A stretch of 64,000 nucleotides of DNA from Pseudoips prasinana (GCA_951640165.1 OX621260.1:25500001-25564000), one strand, 5' to 3'; shown: positions 33,165 through 44,994, numbered from the stretch's first letter. Notes: a model not told the origin generated them from the sequence alone. A program made the numbers and translations.

Positions 33165-33838
33165 ATGAAATGAAATGAAATGAAATTTATTCAGCACTTG
33201 GGTATTAACATACACTTGTACTTGTCAAGCTCACAATGCAGTATACAAAGATAGTTGATAGTATAAAAGTTACTTACAAAAAAAAGAAATAAATTAGTCC
33301 GTCCGTGCGGTTTGTTTGATCGTATATATTTTCTGAAGTCCTTAAATAAATAACAGTTACTAATCTATTATTTTGAAATTTAGTTCTACTATATTAAATT
33401 AAAGAATGGAAGACTAAAGCAAAAGACGAAATTCTAGATGAGGGTGTGATCACATGAATGGGATCACCGATCACGCGTTAATGGGCCAAAGCGATCCTCG
33501 CCGCTGAGGAACCTACCCTAGCTAGTCTGCGGCTTTCTCTAGCTACCTAGGTGGACGACCCGGAGAAGAAAGCCACAAAGAAACTCCGGGCTTGCTTTTT
33601 TCGTCTTCTTTTGCTTTTTGTTTTCGATTTTTTTTTATATCTTGTATTTTACTTACATTGTGATTGGTTGTTATGTAGGCTAATGCACGCACAGAACCGT
33701 TGTCATCCAGTGAATCATAATAAAATAAATAAGCAATACCATTCAATTTCACTCAAGCACTTAGAATATCCTCTTGCTAGACGAAAAAACGGTGGGTGCA
33801 TCCGCGTACATTTACAAAATTAACAAGTCACACGAAGT
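33165..33838 (-). mobile_element. L-H LINE 3' end
   Basis: The minus-strand tail GTGCTGAATAAATTTCATTTC with (ATTTC)n lies at 33155-33185. The internal block CTAGGTAGCTAGAGAAAGCC and the ACCGTTTTTTCGTCTAG region match 19600-20323. Both copies are cut at nearly the same 5' point (GACTTCGTGTGACTTG). Confidence 0.65.
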
Positions 33839-34232
33839 CTATCAAAGGCGAAAAAAGAAATAAAATATATGAATACCCCAACAGCAGTTCGACCAGTTAC
33901 CGCAAGCAGCACCCGTTCACGAGTATGACGTGTGGGCCAGCCATCGCCTCCTTCGCCATATTAGAGGGAAGGAAACGACCCGACCCACAACGCCACCGCA
34001 AGCATTAACAGACAATGGGAGCATGACGAGCTTACAAAAGGGAGTTCATATTGAAGTCATAAACAGCCTTCGGCCGAACAGCGTTTGACATGTTCAAGAT
34101 AATATACATTTGTTTTAATAATAAGTCTAATAATCTAGGTACAAAGTTAAATTATTAAAGCATAATTTCTATAGTCGATTGAGAAAAATATAAATGTATA
34201 TCCTTAACGTAACAATAAGATGTTGCTCGTAT

Positions 34233-35330
34233 TTAACCAAGCGACCAAGCGTTTTTGTCGTTTAAATAATCATTTAGAGTGTAATAGGCCTTTTTCATTA
34301 AAATATTCTTGACCTCTGATTTAAATTTAGCATAGGACAGTTCCTGAAGATTTGTTGGTATTTTGTTATAAATTCGGATACTCAGTCCGACAAAAGAACA
34401 ATGAACCTTTTGTAAACCTTGAGATTCTGCACACAATTTGTGTTTATTTCTAGTGTTTATTGTGTGTGTGTCACTTCTCTTTTGAAACAAATTCAAATTT
34501 TGCCGCACATAAATTATATTAGCATAGATATATTGCGAAGATACCGTTAGTATATTTATCTCCTTGAAAAACTCTCTTAAGGAGAATCTCGCACCTAGCT
34601 GATAAACAGCTCGTACTGCACGTTTTTGTAGAATAAAGATACTGTGGATGTCAGCCGCCTTACCCCACAGTAGTATACCGTAAGACATAATACTGTGGAA
34701 GTAGCTAAAATAAACCAGGCGCGCAGTATCTATGTTAGTAAGTTGTCTAACTTTTCTAACAGCATAAGCAGCAGAGCTTAATTTTCCAGCCAAACCGGAT
34801 ATGTGAGTACCCCATTGAAGTTTTCTGTCTAAAGTTATGCCCAGAAATGTAGTAGATTGAACAGATTCCAACACTTTATTGTTCATTACCAGATCTGGTC
34901 CAACATTACTCACATTAGGTGTGGTGAATTTAACGCACTTAGTTTTTTTTGCATTGAGAACTAAGTTATTAACCGTGAACCATTCGGTAATCAGTGTGAG
35001 GGCACTATTTATTTCATCAAGGTTATCTCTGTTTCGATCTACTTTAAAGATAAGAGAAGTGTCATCCGCAAAAAGTACTACATCAAAGAAGTCTTTTAAA
35101 CAATGTGGTAAATCATTAATATACACTAAAAACAAAAAGGGACCAAGAATGGACCCTTGTGGCACGCCTAAAGTGACAGGTAGATCATTTGACTTAACTC
35201 CACCTACGTCGACACACTGAACTCTCTGATTTAGGTAAGAGGATAAAACGTCAAGCGCAACTTCCCTTACGCCATAGTGTCGTAATTTCAGTAATAGCGT
35301 GTCGTGGTGAAATGTCTATAATACACATTG
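34233..35330 (-). pseudogene. Jockey/CR1-like LINE reverse transcriptase, 5'-truncated
   Basis: A minus-strand frame of about 330 codons: LRHYGVREVALDVLSSYLNQ, then GVPQGSILGPFLFLVYINDL, the catalytic FADDTSLIF, LNAKKTKCVKF, FLGITLD and the thumb region LQKRAVRAVYQLGARFSLRE, ending at a stop at 34233. The palm and thumb are present; the endonuclease and fingers are missing. A one-base slip near 35313 separates the frame from the SHDTLLLKLR motif. Belongs to a non-LTR retrotransposon, copied by target-primed reverse transcription. Its long open frame suggests moderate age. Confidence 0.8.
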
Positions 35331-35370
35331 ACCTTTATGTATTCTACTATAAGTCAATGATAAAGCACAA

Positions 35371-35429
35371 TCAATGACTGCCGGAAGATTTGAAGCTAGG
35401 TTCTTCAAATCTTCCGGTCCAGTCATTGA
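35371..35429. repeat. Inverted repeat at a LINE junction
   Basis: Arms 35371-35395 and 35403-35429 (CCGGAAGATTTGAAG core) are complementary except for a 2-base gap. They separate the minus-strand LINE at 34233-35330 from the plus-strand fragment that follows. Confidence 0.6.
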
Positions 35430-35573
35430 TCGGGTCATCAATTATTATGGTGATAGACCCATTAATAAACGATTACCTTATATTTTAAATAGTCTGCCGG
35501 CTGACATTAGGAGTGAACCAAAAAATATATATTTAAAAACAAATTATATAAATACTTACTTACTAAATTAGAT
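35405..35573 (+). pseudogene. LINE C-terminal fragment
   Basis: The plus frame GPVIDRVINYYGDRPINKRL then PYILNSLPADIRSEPKNIYL ends at TAG 35571. It resembles the extreme C-terminus and 3' tail of a non-LTR retrotransposon ORF2. Followed by an AT-rich 3' UTR and an AATAAATAAATAAAA end near 35770. Confidence 0.45.
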
Positions 35574-35812
35574 TAGATATATATTAGAGATATTGTTAAT
35601 ATATAAAATAGTGCCCTAATATTAACTGTGATTAATAACAGTTATTAGTTATTTTTAGTATAATATATTTTATGGTGACTTTTCTCCCGCAGTCAAACCG
35701 ACTGATTGGTTTTGTGGGGTATTTTTCTGTACTTGTGTTTTAATATTAAGGAAACAATACATAAATAAATAAAAAAAATACTTAAATTTATATACTGTAC
35801 CTACTGTTTTTC

Positions 35813-35990
35813 TATCACACTAATATTATAAACGCGAACGTTTATGAGTGTGTATGTTTGTTACTTGTTCACGACTAAACGGCTAGAGCGATTTTAATAA
35901 AATTAGTATGGAGTTAGCTGACACTCTGGAGCAACACATAGGCTATAATTTATAAAGTTTAACGCGGGTAAAACCGCGGGGCACAGCTAG
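35813..35990 (+). mobile_element. Helitron-like element, short
   Basis: Ends ACGCGGGTAAAACCGCGGGG ... CACAGCTAG at 35990 followed by T. The internal GACTAAACGGCTAGAGCGAT block differs from Helitron-1, so only the 3' terminus is shared. Confidence 0.6.
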
Positions 35991-36553
35991 TAAGTTATAA
36001 ATCTCAAATGCTTATTATAGACGAAAATTTTAAAGGGTAAATAACTAAAAACTTAAAACCTCAATACTTACAGAGGCAATGTAAACAAAATTTTATGTTA
36101 CCAAAATATTATGTTCTTTCAATTTTGTGTCGAATACGAAGTTACAACGCCATAAAAGTCGTTGTTGCGATACTCTGATCAAAGTAAACACCATAAAAAC
36201 GATTCGACGGGTCATTAAAGACTTTCTACAGACGAAATAGCTGCACGTTCCAAATTTATAACGTCTGTTAAATAACGAAACTTAAACAAGTCACATTTTC
36301 GTAGTAATATGGCTTCGTAATTTGCATGCAACGGTTCCTCTTTACTGAATTGTTGCTTTCTTAAACAAATGACAGTGATATTTCAAGTCCGGACTTACTT
36401 CTTTGAAGTGTATCCATAAACCTATACATATACAGCGTGCAGCATTAATCATGTCGCTCATCGCAGTCCAAACCATATAAAAATTTGATAAATCAATTTA
36501 ACAATACCATAGACAGTCTGGACATATTCATAAACTAATTAAAAAAAATCTTA

Positions 36554-36850
36554 TCTATACATATAATAAAATCGTAGGAAAGTCAAAACTGTACATTGAA
36601 TATTTTTCCAAAAGGATACTTGATCTACAATCGATATCGAAGCCAAAAATATAGTTTTTAGAATTTTTGTCTGTATGTATGTCCGGGCTAAACTCAAAAA
36701 GTACTGCATGGATTTACTTCAAATTTTGCATGAATATTACGAAGAGGTCGGCTCAACATATAGCCTACATATTATCACGCTATCACCTACGGGGGAGGAG
36801 CAGAGATAATTTATAAAGTTTAACGCGGGTAAAACCGCGGGGCACAGCTA
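36554..36850 (+). mobile_element. Helitron-1 copy
   Basis: Starts TCTATACATATAATAAAA at 36554. The end reads GGGCACAGCTA followed by TAG, so the terminal CTAG is slightly altered. Confidence 0.7.
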
Positions 36851-36929
36851 TAGTTAATAAAAGATCTATATCTGTTAATAACTATAACAATTTATATGTT
36901 ATAGCTGAGAGGAAACGGTAGAAAAATGA

Positions 36930-37000
36930 AATGAAATGTTGTCTTTTGAGGAGGCATTGGTCCAGCTGTGGACGTCATTGGACTAAAATGATGATGATGA
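36930..37000 (+). mobile_element. RTE-like LINE tail fragment
   Basis: GAGGAGGCATTGGTCCAGCT GTGGACGTCATTGGACT and a TGATGATGATGAG end. Confidence 0.5.
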
Positions 37001-37017
37001 GTAAAATCAAAATTCAT

Positions 37018-37495
37018 AATAATAATAATAATAATTTATTTCCAGATAATTAAAATCCATATTTGTTAGTAAATAATTTATGAACTTAAACACTATTGTT
37101 AGTTACTTAAAGCCTATACCTTAAAGCTAAACATTAAAAAAACACCCCATTGGGGTAAGTTTGCGCATCCAATGTTCCAGTATTGGGCTGTCCCACCGGT
37201 CCACGATCGTGTTTAATATGCTATTGGGACTGCCTCGTACCCTGCTCATAATAGAGGCGCATCGCTTGCGCATGATGGCGTGGAATCCATCCGTGTGTGC
37301 TTCGGCGAACATTTTTGATGCGCTACAATGTCTTGGCAGTCCCATCAGCATCCTAAACGTGTTATTGTATTGGACGCGCAGAGCGTTATATGCCTTCTGC
37401 GTATAGCTAATCCATAGATTGCACGTGTAAAACGACTGACAGTACGCTCTAAAAAGGGTCGTCTTTTTATTTTCGTACATCTTGCAAATCTACGA
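37018..37495 (-). pseudogene. RTE-type LINE reverse transcriptase C-terminus
   Basis: A 117-codon minus frame: KTTLFRAYCQSFYTCNLWIS, YTQKAYNALRVQYNNTFRML, MGLPRHCSASKMFAEAH and IMRKRCASIMSRVRG. This is the conserved C-terminal region of lepidopteran non-LTR reverse transcriptases. The 3' UTR ends in (AAT)n at 37018-37036, a microsatellite tail typical of these LINEs. 5'-truncated just before the frame. Confidence 0.7.
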
Positions 37496-37789
37496 GCCAG
37501 CATATTGCACCGGACAATCAGTCATATTTCCTTTAATTAAACTAATGTTCTATATATAATATACTAGCGGCCGGTACGTGCTTCGCTACGTATAAGGCAT
37601 AGTAATAAAAAATATGATTATTAAGTTCATTTATTCAAACAAAAAAATATTTTAAATTGCTAGTAAAAACCTAAAAAAAATTGGGTACTCTTACTATGGT
37701 GGGTCTATATGGGAAACATTTGGATAAACAATATTTATTTGTTTTTCCATTTTGAGCATGAATAAATAAACAGTGTACTCTGGAACGTT

Positions 37790-38315
37790 CAGTACTGACT
37801 CCGGAACAGGCAACATAAAGTTGGCCATGTGAAAATCATGATTCCTCCAAGTTCACACCACAAAAGTGAAGTGTTTGCCCTTGGGCCTTGTTTATTGTCG
37901 GTGCATTGAATCGCCTTGCATGTTCTCCAAAAGGTGTTCTATCAGCCATTATTACAATTTTGTGACTATCAGATGATATACGATCGAGAGCAATTTTGAA
38001 CAATTGAACTAATGCGTTATGCTGATGGAAAAACCTTTGTAGCTCACGAATAATTTCACGCCTAGTATTTGAAACAATTGCACAACGTTGATGCAATACA
38101 CGATTTTCATCACCAATAAAATAAATTTGCTCAAATTTATGATCAGCGTCGAGGTATGGCAATAACGATCCAGCTTGATGATAAATCTGGCCCTGAATCT
38201 GTAACATGAATGCAATTTTAGGTAGATGTTGGATCAGAATTTTTAAGACTTTATGATTCTGATTGATATAAACATGGGAGAATCTTGTTGAGGTGTTTAC
38301 CTTAAAAGTCGGCAT
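37790..38315 (-). pseudogene. Helitron Rep and helicase fragments fused by deletion
   Basis: The frame reads KILIQHLPKIAFMLQIQGQI and YHQAGSLLPYLDADHKFEQI (linker before the Rep domain), jumps to IALDRISSDSHKIVIMADRT, and ends with the PIF1-type helicase motif NKAQGQTLHFCGVNLEES, a stop codon and then FSHGQLYVACS. The Rep HUH core and Walker motifs are missing. The TGA after EES sits where this family normally has Cys. Confidence 0.65.
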
Positions 38316-38394
38316 AAAATTATCTGTAATAATTTTAGTAGCACCAAAAAATCATTTGAAATGCCGAATTTTATTGTTGAATATGACTCAAAAA

Positions 38395-38748
38395 CTACTT
38401 CGACGTTTGAGATGTCCCAAAAATAAATGAATACAATGGTTCGGGTGGAGTTTCTAATGTTGGCAATCTCACTTTACCGTTAGCACAACACATGCCGGGC
38501 GTTTCACCTGGGAAGTTAGCCGCATCACAATGTGGACATATTGCGTCCATCATTCTAATGTATCCGTACATACTGTAATCAATCTGACTGTTGTAATTAA
38601 AAGCAGCACGCATCATTTCAGCCAAAACAGCACGACGTATTCGTGATCGCCGTGCAAGATTCAGTAGTGCAGTCTGAGATCTTAATAATTCCACTTGATT
38701 TGCATTACGCGTTCGCCGGCCTATGTTTGGTCGTCTGGTTCGTGGCAT
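38395..38748 (-). pseudogene. Helitron helicase/Rep N-terminal fragment
   Basis: 117 codons from MPRTRRPNIGRRTRNANQ, with the basic N-terminus, YSMYGYIRMMDAICPHCDAA and FPGETPGMCCANGKVRLPTL. The CxxC...C...C cluster and NGKV are conserved at the start of Helitron-encoded proteins. The start is intact; the frame ends where the internal deletion joins. Confidence 0.7.
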
Positions 38749-39224
38749 TTTACTTTTATATTAAATAATTCACTATTAAATAATTTAATTTTACTCTACT
38801 AATTCAAGACTCACCGATTGTTTAAATAAACTCAACAATATTTTGAAAAATATAAACACAATACAATAATTATCGCTGCTAAAATGAAATAACATATGAT
38901 AACATTGAATGTGTTTGACAGAACTATCGTCACTTTTTTTGTCTTCGATTTTTTTGCCTTCCCGAAATCTCTTCACTAATACCTACTTGAACTTTACAGT
39001 ATGGTATTAAGGTCCAAAATGGCTTTTAAGTATTAGTACAAATTGTTTGTATATGGGAGTATAGAAAGATGTTGATTTTACACTTTTTCAAGACTTTTTT
39101 AAAATTTTCTCTACATACGAACCTTCCCTGGACTTCCACGACCAAAATTAGCCAAATCGGTAAAGGCGTTGTTGAGTTATAACATTACAACGAAAAGTGG
39201 CATTGATTTTTGTATATATATAGA

Positions 39225-39810
39225 TATAAATGACTGTGCAATGTGTTGTGCATGAGCTCACGAAGGTTTCTTAAATCTTTGACTACAAATTGCGGTCAAC
39301 CAACAAGCACATCTCCCAATTAAATAAAACATAAGTATATATAACTGCTACGAAAATGTATTGTATTGAAAATGGCATTTGCGTGAAAAGGGATAACTTT
39401 ACTAAAATCACAGATAATATAATACTAAGGTACCTAAGGTACCAAAATCGACGTAATCGAGGTTACTTATTGTCCAATTTGTTTGTCCAAAACTCAGCCG
39501 ATTTAAGTAGGTAATATATAATTTTATATCATGAAAATAGGCTATGCCTGACTGTTTTACTTTTTATATTAAGTCATCAGATTAGTTTACGAGTCGTTTA
39601 TGTTCGGCTGGTTTTAGTAGGCTTTTTATCGATTATTAGACGGTTATCACTTTTTATCAAAAATACCACTAAAACGAAAGCTGTAGCTGATTTAATCAAA
39701 TAAATATACTTACTAATTATTAATATTACTCTCGCTTCCACCCATCAATATATTAAACCTAAATCGAGACTCAAATAGTACTTTTGAGTAAAAAAAAAAA
39801 TAAAATAAAA
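39225..39810. other. AT-rich non-coding stretch
   Basis: No gene or named repeat recognised. Confidence 0.4.
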
Positions 39811-40235
39811 AAGGTTTTTATTCACGTAGACTTTAAAAAAGCGCTTGTAAATAGTCAGAACATGCTTGTAGTAATATAGTTGTATACATTATTATTTCTA
39901 GTAACATAGATATTTAGGTACACATTGTATGAAAACATTTATAAAATTTATTTTATTATAGCATTGTTATTTAGCTATCAAGTTATTGTCAAGAGTTTAT
40001 GTTTAATTATCTAGTTTAAGTCTAATATTTTTACTACATATTGTCAATGGTTCTGTCTATATTAAGGTATTATTATTATGACGGACCTTGTGTTAATAAC
40101 GACGGTCGCGCTTTAATGCTACCACCGGATCCAATGCGCCCCAACTGAGAAGACCCAGCGAAACAAACTCAGTGGGTTCATCTACTACCGGTTCAACACG
40201 ACCCAGTTGAGACGGTCCGGCGAAACATACTCAAG
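39811..40235 (-). mobile_element. L-C LINE 3' end, longer copy
   Basis: Inverted: the TTTTTATTCACGTAGACTTT tail is at 39815 and the 5' side reaches GGTCCGGCGAAACATACTCA at 40235. Matches the plus copy at 62455-62832 over nearly its whole length. Confidence 0.65.
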
Positions 40236-40249
40236 CGTCTGGCAGTCTG

Positions 40250-40354
40250 GGTGTAGGTCACACAAATAGTTGTCCTGTGCGGGAATAGAACTTATAGAAA
40301 CCCTGTACACGAAGTAGCGAGGCGACTGTCTTCACCGCCGCGCCACACGTGCAT
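40250..40354 (-). mobile_element. SINE-3 fragment
   Basis: Inverted head and proximal body (ACACAAATAGTTGTCCTGTG ... GCGCCACACGTGC). Confidence 0.6.
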
Positions 40355-40889
40355 AGGCAGGGCTAGAAGGTCACGTCCATTTGGTGACTTCGAGAGGGAC
40401 GCGGTGGATTGTGGCAAAATTCTACAGTTGTAGAAGTAATGGAAAAAGTATTCCTTCGTTGAAAAACTACAACACCGTGTTGCATAGGGGTCCGCCATGT
40501 TCCGCAGGACTTGAAGGAGGCATCTATATCTCCATATATTCCGAAGAAGCCACCACGGAGTTACAATCGGTACAAGTGCGATATCACAAGTCATTATTGC
40601 CAGGCAACGAGTTCCGCAAGATAAAAAAAATGCGCTACAGATTTATTTATAAACTAAATGCACATTGAGTTCTTATATAAATAAAATGTGCAATAACGTC
40701 ATAGTAACTTCAGGTACTTTTAAGTCGAGTTAAAAGTACCCGAAGAATTCACCCACTGTGTGTACAATACATTTATGTGACATTTATTAGGCTTTTAAAG
40801 GTTTAAAAACAGCATAATATTAATAAAAATAATTTCTTTATAACATACGGTCATCAAAAGAAATAGCTTCATATATAGGAATTAAACTT

Positions 40890-41065
40890 CACGTGTGGTG
40901 CACCGGTTAAAACAGTCGCCTCGCCACTTCATGTCCCAAGTTCGATTCCCGTGCAGGATAAACTATTTATTTGACCCATAAATACATATTATGAGTCTGA
41001 ATGTACTTTGTGTGCGTCCATTGTATGTTTTAAAGTACCCCGCGACACAGGGATAAAATTCCCTG
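40890..41065 (+). mobile_element. SINE-3 copy
   Basis: CACGTGTGGTGCACCGGTTA, box B GTTCGATTCCC, and the GTACCCCGCGACACAGGGAT tail. Confidence 0.7.
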
Positions 41066-41131
41066 GTACTTATTAAAAAAAGAATAATAAACAGGTAGTG
41101 TCCATGAGACTTAGCAATGTTGAAGTTAAGA

Positions 41132-41174
41132 GGAATGTTGAAATCTTGAACTGCTTTCAAGATTTCAACATTCC
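41132..41174. repeat. Perfect 19-bp inverted repeat
   Basis: GGAATGTTGAAATCTTGAA (41132-41150) and its exact complement (41156-41174), loop CTGCT. It lies between SINE-3 and a truncated SINE-2. Confidence 0.75.
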
Positions 41175-41202
41175 GTGAGTATAGTAAAGTATAATCCAGG
41201 TA

Positions 41203-41375
41203 AGTGCAATATTTGTTTCTGAGTCATGGATGTTTTCTATGTATATAAGTATTTATCTATCTATATAAGTATGTATATCGTCGCCTGGTATCCATAGTAC
41301 AAGCTTTGCTTAGTTTGGGGCTAGGATGATCTGTGTGACATTGTCCCCAGATATTATTATTATATTATTAATATA
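41203..41375 (+). mobile_element. SINE-2, head lost
   Basis: Body from TAAGTGCAATATTTGTTTCT to TGTCCCCAGATATTATTATT. The tRNA head is absent. Confidence 0.7.
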
Positions 41376-41581
41376 AGCATAAAGTTGTTACAGTCAGTAT
41401 TATATATTTTTTGAAAAAAGGATGTAAGGGTTTATTTAGTTTAAGCCTAAAAATAGCTCGAATCTCAGTTAAAGAATCTCAGTGTGCAATAAAGAATATT
41501 GTAGCTAACATACCTACAGTCACTACGATCCTCTTTGAAGCGAGTAACCGATATAATACCGCAGGTACATAATTATACGGC

Positions 41582-41713
41582 ATGGCATTCAGACTACACC
41601 TACTCATAATCTGTTCTACATCCAGCGGCGCGTCGCAGGTGGCACAAGCGATCCTATCTGCGGCCGCGGGAAGCCGTTACATTATCACTGAAGGCGAATT
41701 CAATGCATTTTCT
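41582..41713 (+). other. Candidate orphan exon with signal-peptide-like start
   Basis: From ATG 41582 the frame reads MAFRLHLLIICSTSSGASQV, then AQAILSAAAGSRYIITEGEF and NAFS before a possible donor TTTTCT|GTGGGT. It is GC-richer than its surroundings, with a hydrophobic N-terminus. The fold-back element at 41772 starts nearby. No continuation was found and the family is unknown; it could be chance. Confidence 0.2.
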
Positions 41714-41771
41714 GTGGGTATTTATTTGTATTTATTTAAAATACGAATTCGTGCGGTCTTTAACAAAAGGA

Positions 41772-42052
41772 GATCAAGTAGTCGACCTGGGGCTCTATAT
41801 CTCCGGCTAGGTCGCGTAGCATCGATTTCTTAAATGGAGTTCAAATAAACAAAGGCTAAAAATGACTTAATCCATCATTAAATCGGCTTCCATGACCACA
41901 TGTGACGTCATAAATGGTCCGGAATCGATTGTCAACGTTGAAGCCGATTTAACGATTGATTAAGTAATTTTTAACCTTTATTTATTTGAACGCCATTTAA
42001 GAAATCGATGTTCGGCGACTTAGCCGGTAGAGCCCCTGTATGTCGATGTGAT
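41772..42052. mobile_element. Fold-back element, 280 bp
   Basis: The whole element is an imperfect inverted repeat. Outer arms share GGGGCTCTA, CCGGCTA and GTCGC blocks. Inner arms share CATCGATTTCTTAAATGG, TCAAATAAA and AATCGGCTTC. The centre (41890-41940) is GC-richer. No coding content. Confidence 0.65.
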
Positions 42053-42094
42053 TATTTATATCTATCTCTATCTATCTATCTGGACCCGTATGTA

Positions 42095-42229
42095 CAGACG
42101 CCAGCACATCTAGCTACCCCAATCTGTCAAATTTCCTCAATTGAAAGTGAACCTTATTCTATTGTGATAAAGTTGAAAATTTATTATAGAAATTTGACAG
42201 ATTGGGGTAGTTGGATGTGCTGGCGTCTG
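42095..42229. mobile_element. Small fold-back MITE, TA-flanked, second copy
   Basis: The same TIR CAGACGCCAGCACATCTAGC as 32345-32460, TA on both sides. The centre is about 19 bp longer. Confidence 0.7.
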
Positions 42230-42238
42230 TACCTACAC

Positions 42239-42560
42239 TAGTGCCTTGCGGTAGCGTGTTAAACCGCAGATGATGAGTTCCTGGGTTCAGATCAAGGGTC
42301 GGGCCACAAATTGATTTTGGATTGGATATTTCTGATACAAACCGAATTCGAAAATTACTCAGTATCAGTTCGAAGTCTGGAAGTTGGAAATCCGTCGGTC
42401 CTGCACTTGACCTCTTTCCGGTCGTATTGCTAGTTGTCTCAGCGGTTTATGAGAGTGCTGGAATAGAAAGTGCCCCTGTGTGTGTGCACATACTTTTGCA
42501 CTATTATATGTCCCGCGCAGATGTCTATTCTCCATTAAGACTGGCCGCCGAAGACATTAT
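42239..42560 (+). mobile_element. SINE-4 copy, internally deleted
   Basis: Head with GTGCCTTGCGGTAGCGTG and degenerate box B; body AGTATCAGTTCGAAGTCTGG to TTGCACTATTATATGTCCCG. The GCACGTAAAG module present at 60262 is missing. Confidence 0.6.
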
Positions 42561-42894
42561 TATTACTGTTACCTACACGATTTTTTCAAAATCTATCTTG
42601 ATGCAGGTTTTTGTGTGTATCAAATATAACTTCATAGACATATATTATAAGGCTTTATTTCACTACCATGCGCCAGGGGGTACCGCTGTAGAACATTCTG
42701 ATGAATGTAGTTAAGTCCCCGTGTGGTATCAAATAAAATATCCTGGTGGCGGGTTATATTAGGTTAAATTAAACTAGTAAGCGAAACTCCGCAGGAAAGC
42801 CCAATTGATTACGTAATCAATTAAATTATACGCACAAAAACAGCGCAACCTCAATCATAGCTAAGATAGGTAAATCTAACCGAGACGATAATAT

Positions 42895-43130
42895 AATATA
42901 AATATCTTGGAACAACTAACACACTGCCATCTGATCCCAAACTAAGCAAATTACTATGGCAACCAGACAAATGATAAACATACTTATGTATTTCTAAATA
43001 TATACATATTATAGATAAATTACACCCAGACATAGAACACATTAAATTATCGTGTTCTTCACACAAATATTTGACCCGGATGGCAATCGAATCCACGTCC
43101 TCTGGCGTAGTAGTCAGGGCCACTAACCAC
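42895..43130 (-). mobile_element. SINE-5-like copy
   Basis: Inverted tail (GCCATCTGATCCCAAACTAAGC) at the left, body with TAAACATACTTATG, and a degenerate head at 43060-43130. Confidence 0.6.
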
Positions 43131-43283
43131 TAGAACAAAAAACTTGAGAGGTGTCAAGGGACACCCAGATGGAACGAAGTTATTTCTTATTATTTATTAT
43201 GTACAAAAAACCTGTATACACTCAACAAAAATAACCACGCTGTTCAATGCGAAATAGAAATGAAAATATCTGGCTTGCTTTCT

Positions 43284-43286
<3 letters not shown>

Positions 43287-43319
<33 letters not shown>
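43287..43319. repeat. GA microsatellite
   Basis: (GA)n of about 16 units. Confidence 0.85.
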
Positions 43320-43327
<8 letters not shown>

Positions 43328-44149
43328 GAAACATGCGCACACCGCACAGCTGTAAAAAAGTGTCGTGACAACTTTTCGTAAGAATTTTTTCCGTCTAGCC
43401 CCCTTTCACAACGCGCGATATGGAACTTCGTTCCAACAGGCCTGTCAAATATTAAGATATAAGATAATGTGTCACACTCTTAACCGGTTTACTCAACCCG
43501 TCTTGCTCTGATTGAGCACTTGCCTGTTGTTTTCAGTCTGTCTCTGTTACGTATTTACTTGTGGCTACGTCCCGTGCTACGCCGTAGTAATGAGAGACAA
43601 CCCTACCACTTGTTGTACAAAGTATATAAATTTAGATTTGTAATATCATGAATAAATTGAACTATCAAATAAATTATACCCAAGAAATAGTTTTTTATTT
43701 ATGTTTATGTGTTATATTCAAAGTCGTACTTGATATTTGAAAGAAGCGCTACTACTAAGCGTGTCATACACCTGGTAACTGTACCACTTGCGAATATCGC
43801 AACAGATTTTAAATAGGCGTGTTGTACGCTATTATAATATTTAATGACCAACAGACAATACTAGATTGATATTGGAATATGTTGCACTGAAGCTATTCAG
43901 TCCACAAGGTAGTCAAAGTTAGGGAGCTTATGGGCAGTTATCGAAAATGATCGGTAATACAGATAATTTTCAATAGTTCTCCATCATTAACATCGTTACA
44001 GCACAATACTTTCGAATTCATAAAAAAAGAATGTGCTACGCCGCTGCGTAGCATTGAGATAAACGCCGCTACGAGTTACGTCACCATCTGTTGAACACCA
44101 CGTAGATGAAATTAGTGTTGGCATCTTACTTTTTTCTTTTCTTTTTTTT
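43320..44149. other. Non-coding stretch
   Basis: No gene supported. A CTTGTTGTACAAAGTATATAAA ... ATGAATAAA segment at 43610-43665 has an LTR-like look but no partner was seen. Confidence 0.35.
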
Positions 44150-44310
44150 TAATATATATCCCGCACTAGTGAATCTAATCTCTGTGTCGCGGGGTGCTTT
44201 ACAAACATAAAATAGACAGACACAAATTACACCCAGACTCAGAACAATTATTTATGGGTCACACAAATAGTTATCCGGCGCGGGTCTCGAACCCGCGAAA
44301 TGTGAGACTA
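44150..44310 (-). mobile_element. SINE-3 copy
   Basis: Inverted: the tail with GTGTCGCGGGGTGCTTTACA, then the ACACAAATAGTTATCCGGCG head boundary and box B CTCGAACCC. Confidence 0.65.
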
Positions 44311-44739
44311 GCTATCTGTTTATGATTAGGTGATTTCACAGCGGTTGTATAATCCTGTGTATATTCTTAATCAAAGAATACCAACAGAACTCTATACTAA
44401 CCCTGCACCGTCCACTCCACCACTTGGCTGTTAACTGGCTGTATCTAATGAATCTTAATAGGTAGACCGTTAAATATTTGCAGAGTATGTATTCCCGTAA
44501 CAACAAGTAATAATAAAAAATTAATTTAATTTAAAATGAAAAAAGGTGCACCGGGGTTTTTGGTCAATGACTAACAATTTTGCACGATGATGTGGAACCC
44601 TTTATGTGCCATTCTGACTCGCACTTGGAGGGTATTTTATAGTTAGCAGAGACCAGAGTATTACTGTACCGTTACCTATAACGTGGTTTTCATTCGCCCT
44701 TTAAACATAAGCTTTCATATTTTAAACGGAGTATAATAT

Positions 44740-44985
44740 AATAATAATATCCTGGGACATTATTTACACACGGCCATCTGATCCCAAACTAAGCAGAGTT
44801 TGTACTATGGAAACCAGATAACTGATATACTACTTTTATACATACTCATATAGATAATTACACCCAGAATCAGGACAAATAGACATGTTCATGCACACAA
44901 ATATCTGTCCTGGTTGGGAATCGAACCCACGACCTCCGGCGTGAAAAGCAAGCATTTTCCAACCACGCCAATAGGCCCGTCATCA
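44740..44985 (-). mobile_element. SINE-1 copy, full length
   Basis: Inverted: (AAT)n and ATCCTGGGACATTATTTACA at the left, head with box B GGAATCGAACCCACG at 44920-44985. Confidence 0.8.
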
Positions 44986-44994
44986 AAGGTAGAA

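Larger units (their letters stand above)
37564..39224 (-). mobile_element. Internally deleted Helitron with rep/helicase remnants, 1661 bp
   Basis: Minus-strand 5' end TCTATATATATACAAAAATC at 39224 (after A); 3' end ACGTACCGGCCGCTAG at 37564 (before T), with the GTAGCGAAGC hairpin region before it. Both are classical Helitron termini. Two protein-coding remnants lie inside (38395-38748 and 37790-38315). Most of the Rep and helicase coding region is deleted, so it is no longer autonomous. Confidence 0.8.

Noticed and set aside
40292..40668. About 100-codon frames on both strands
   Set aside because: Composition is not protein-like; the left part is SINE-3, and no start or motif is supported.
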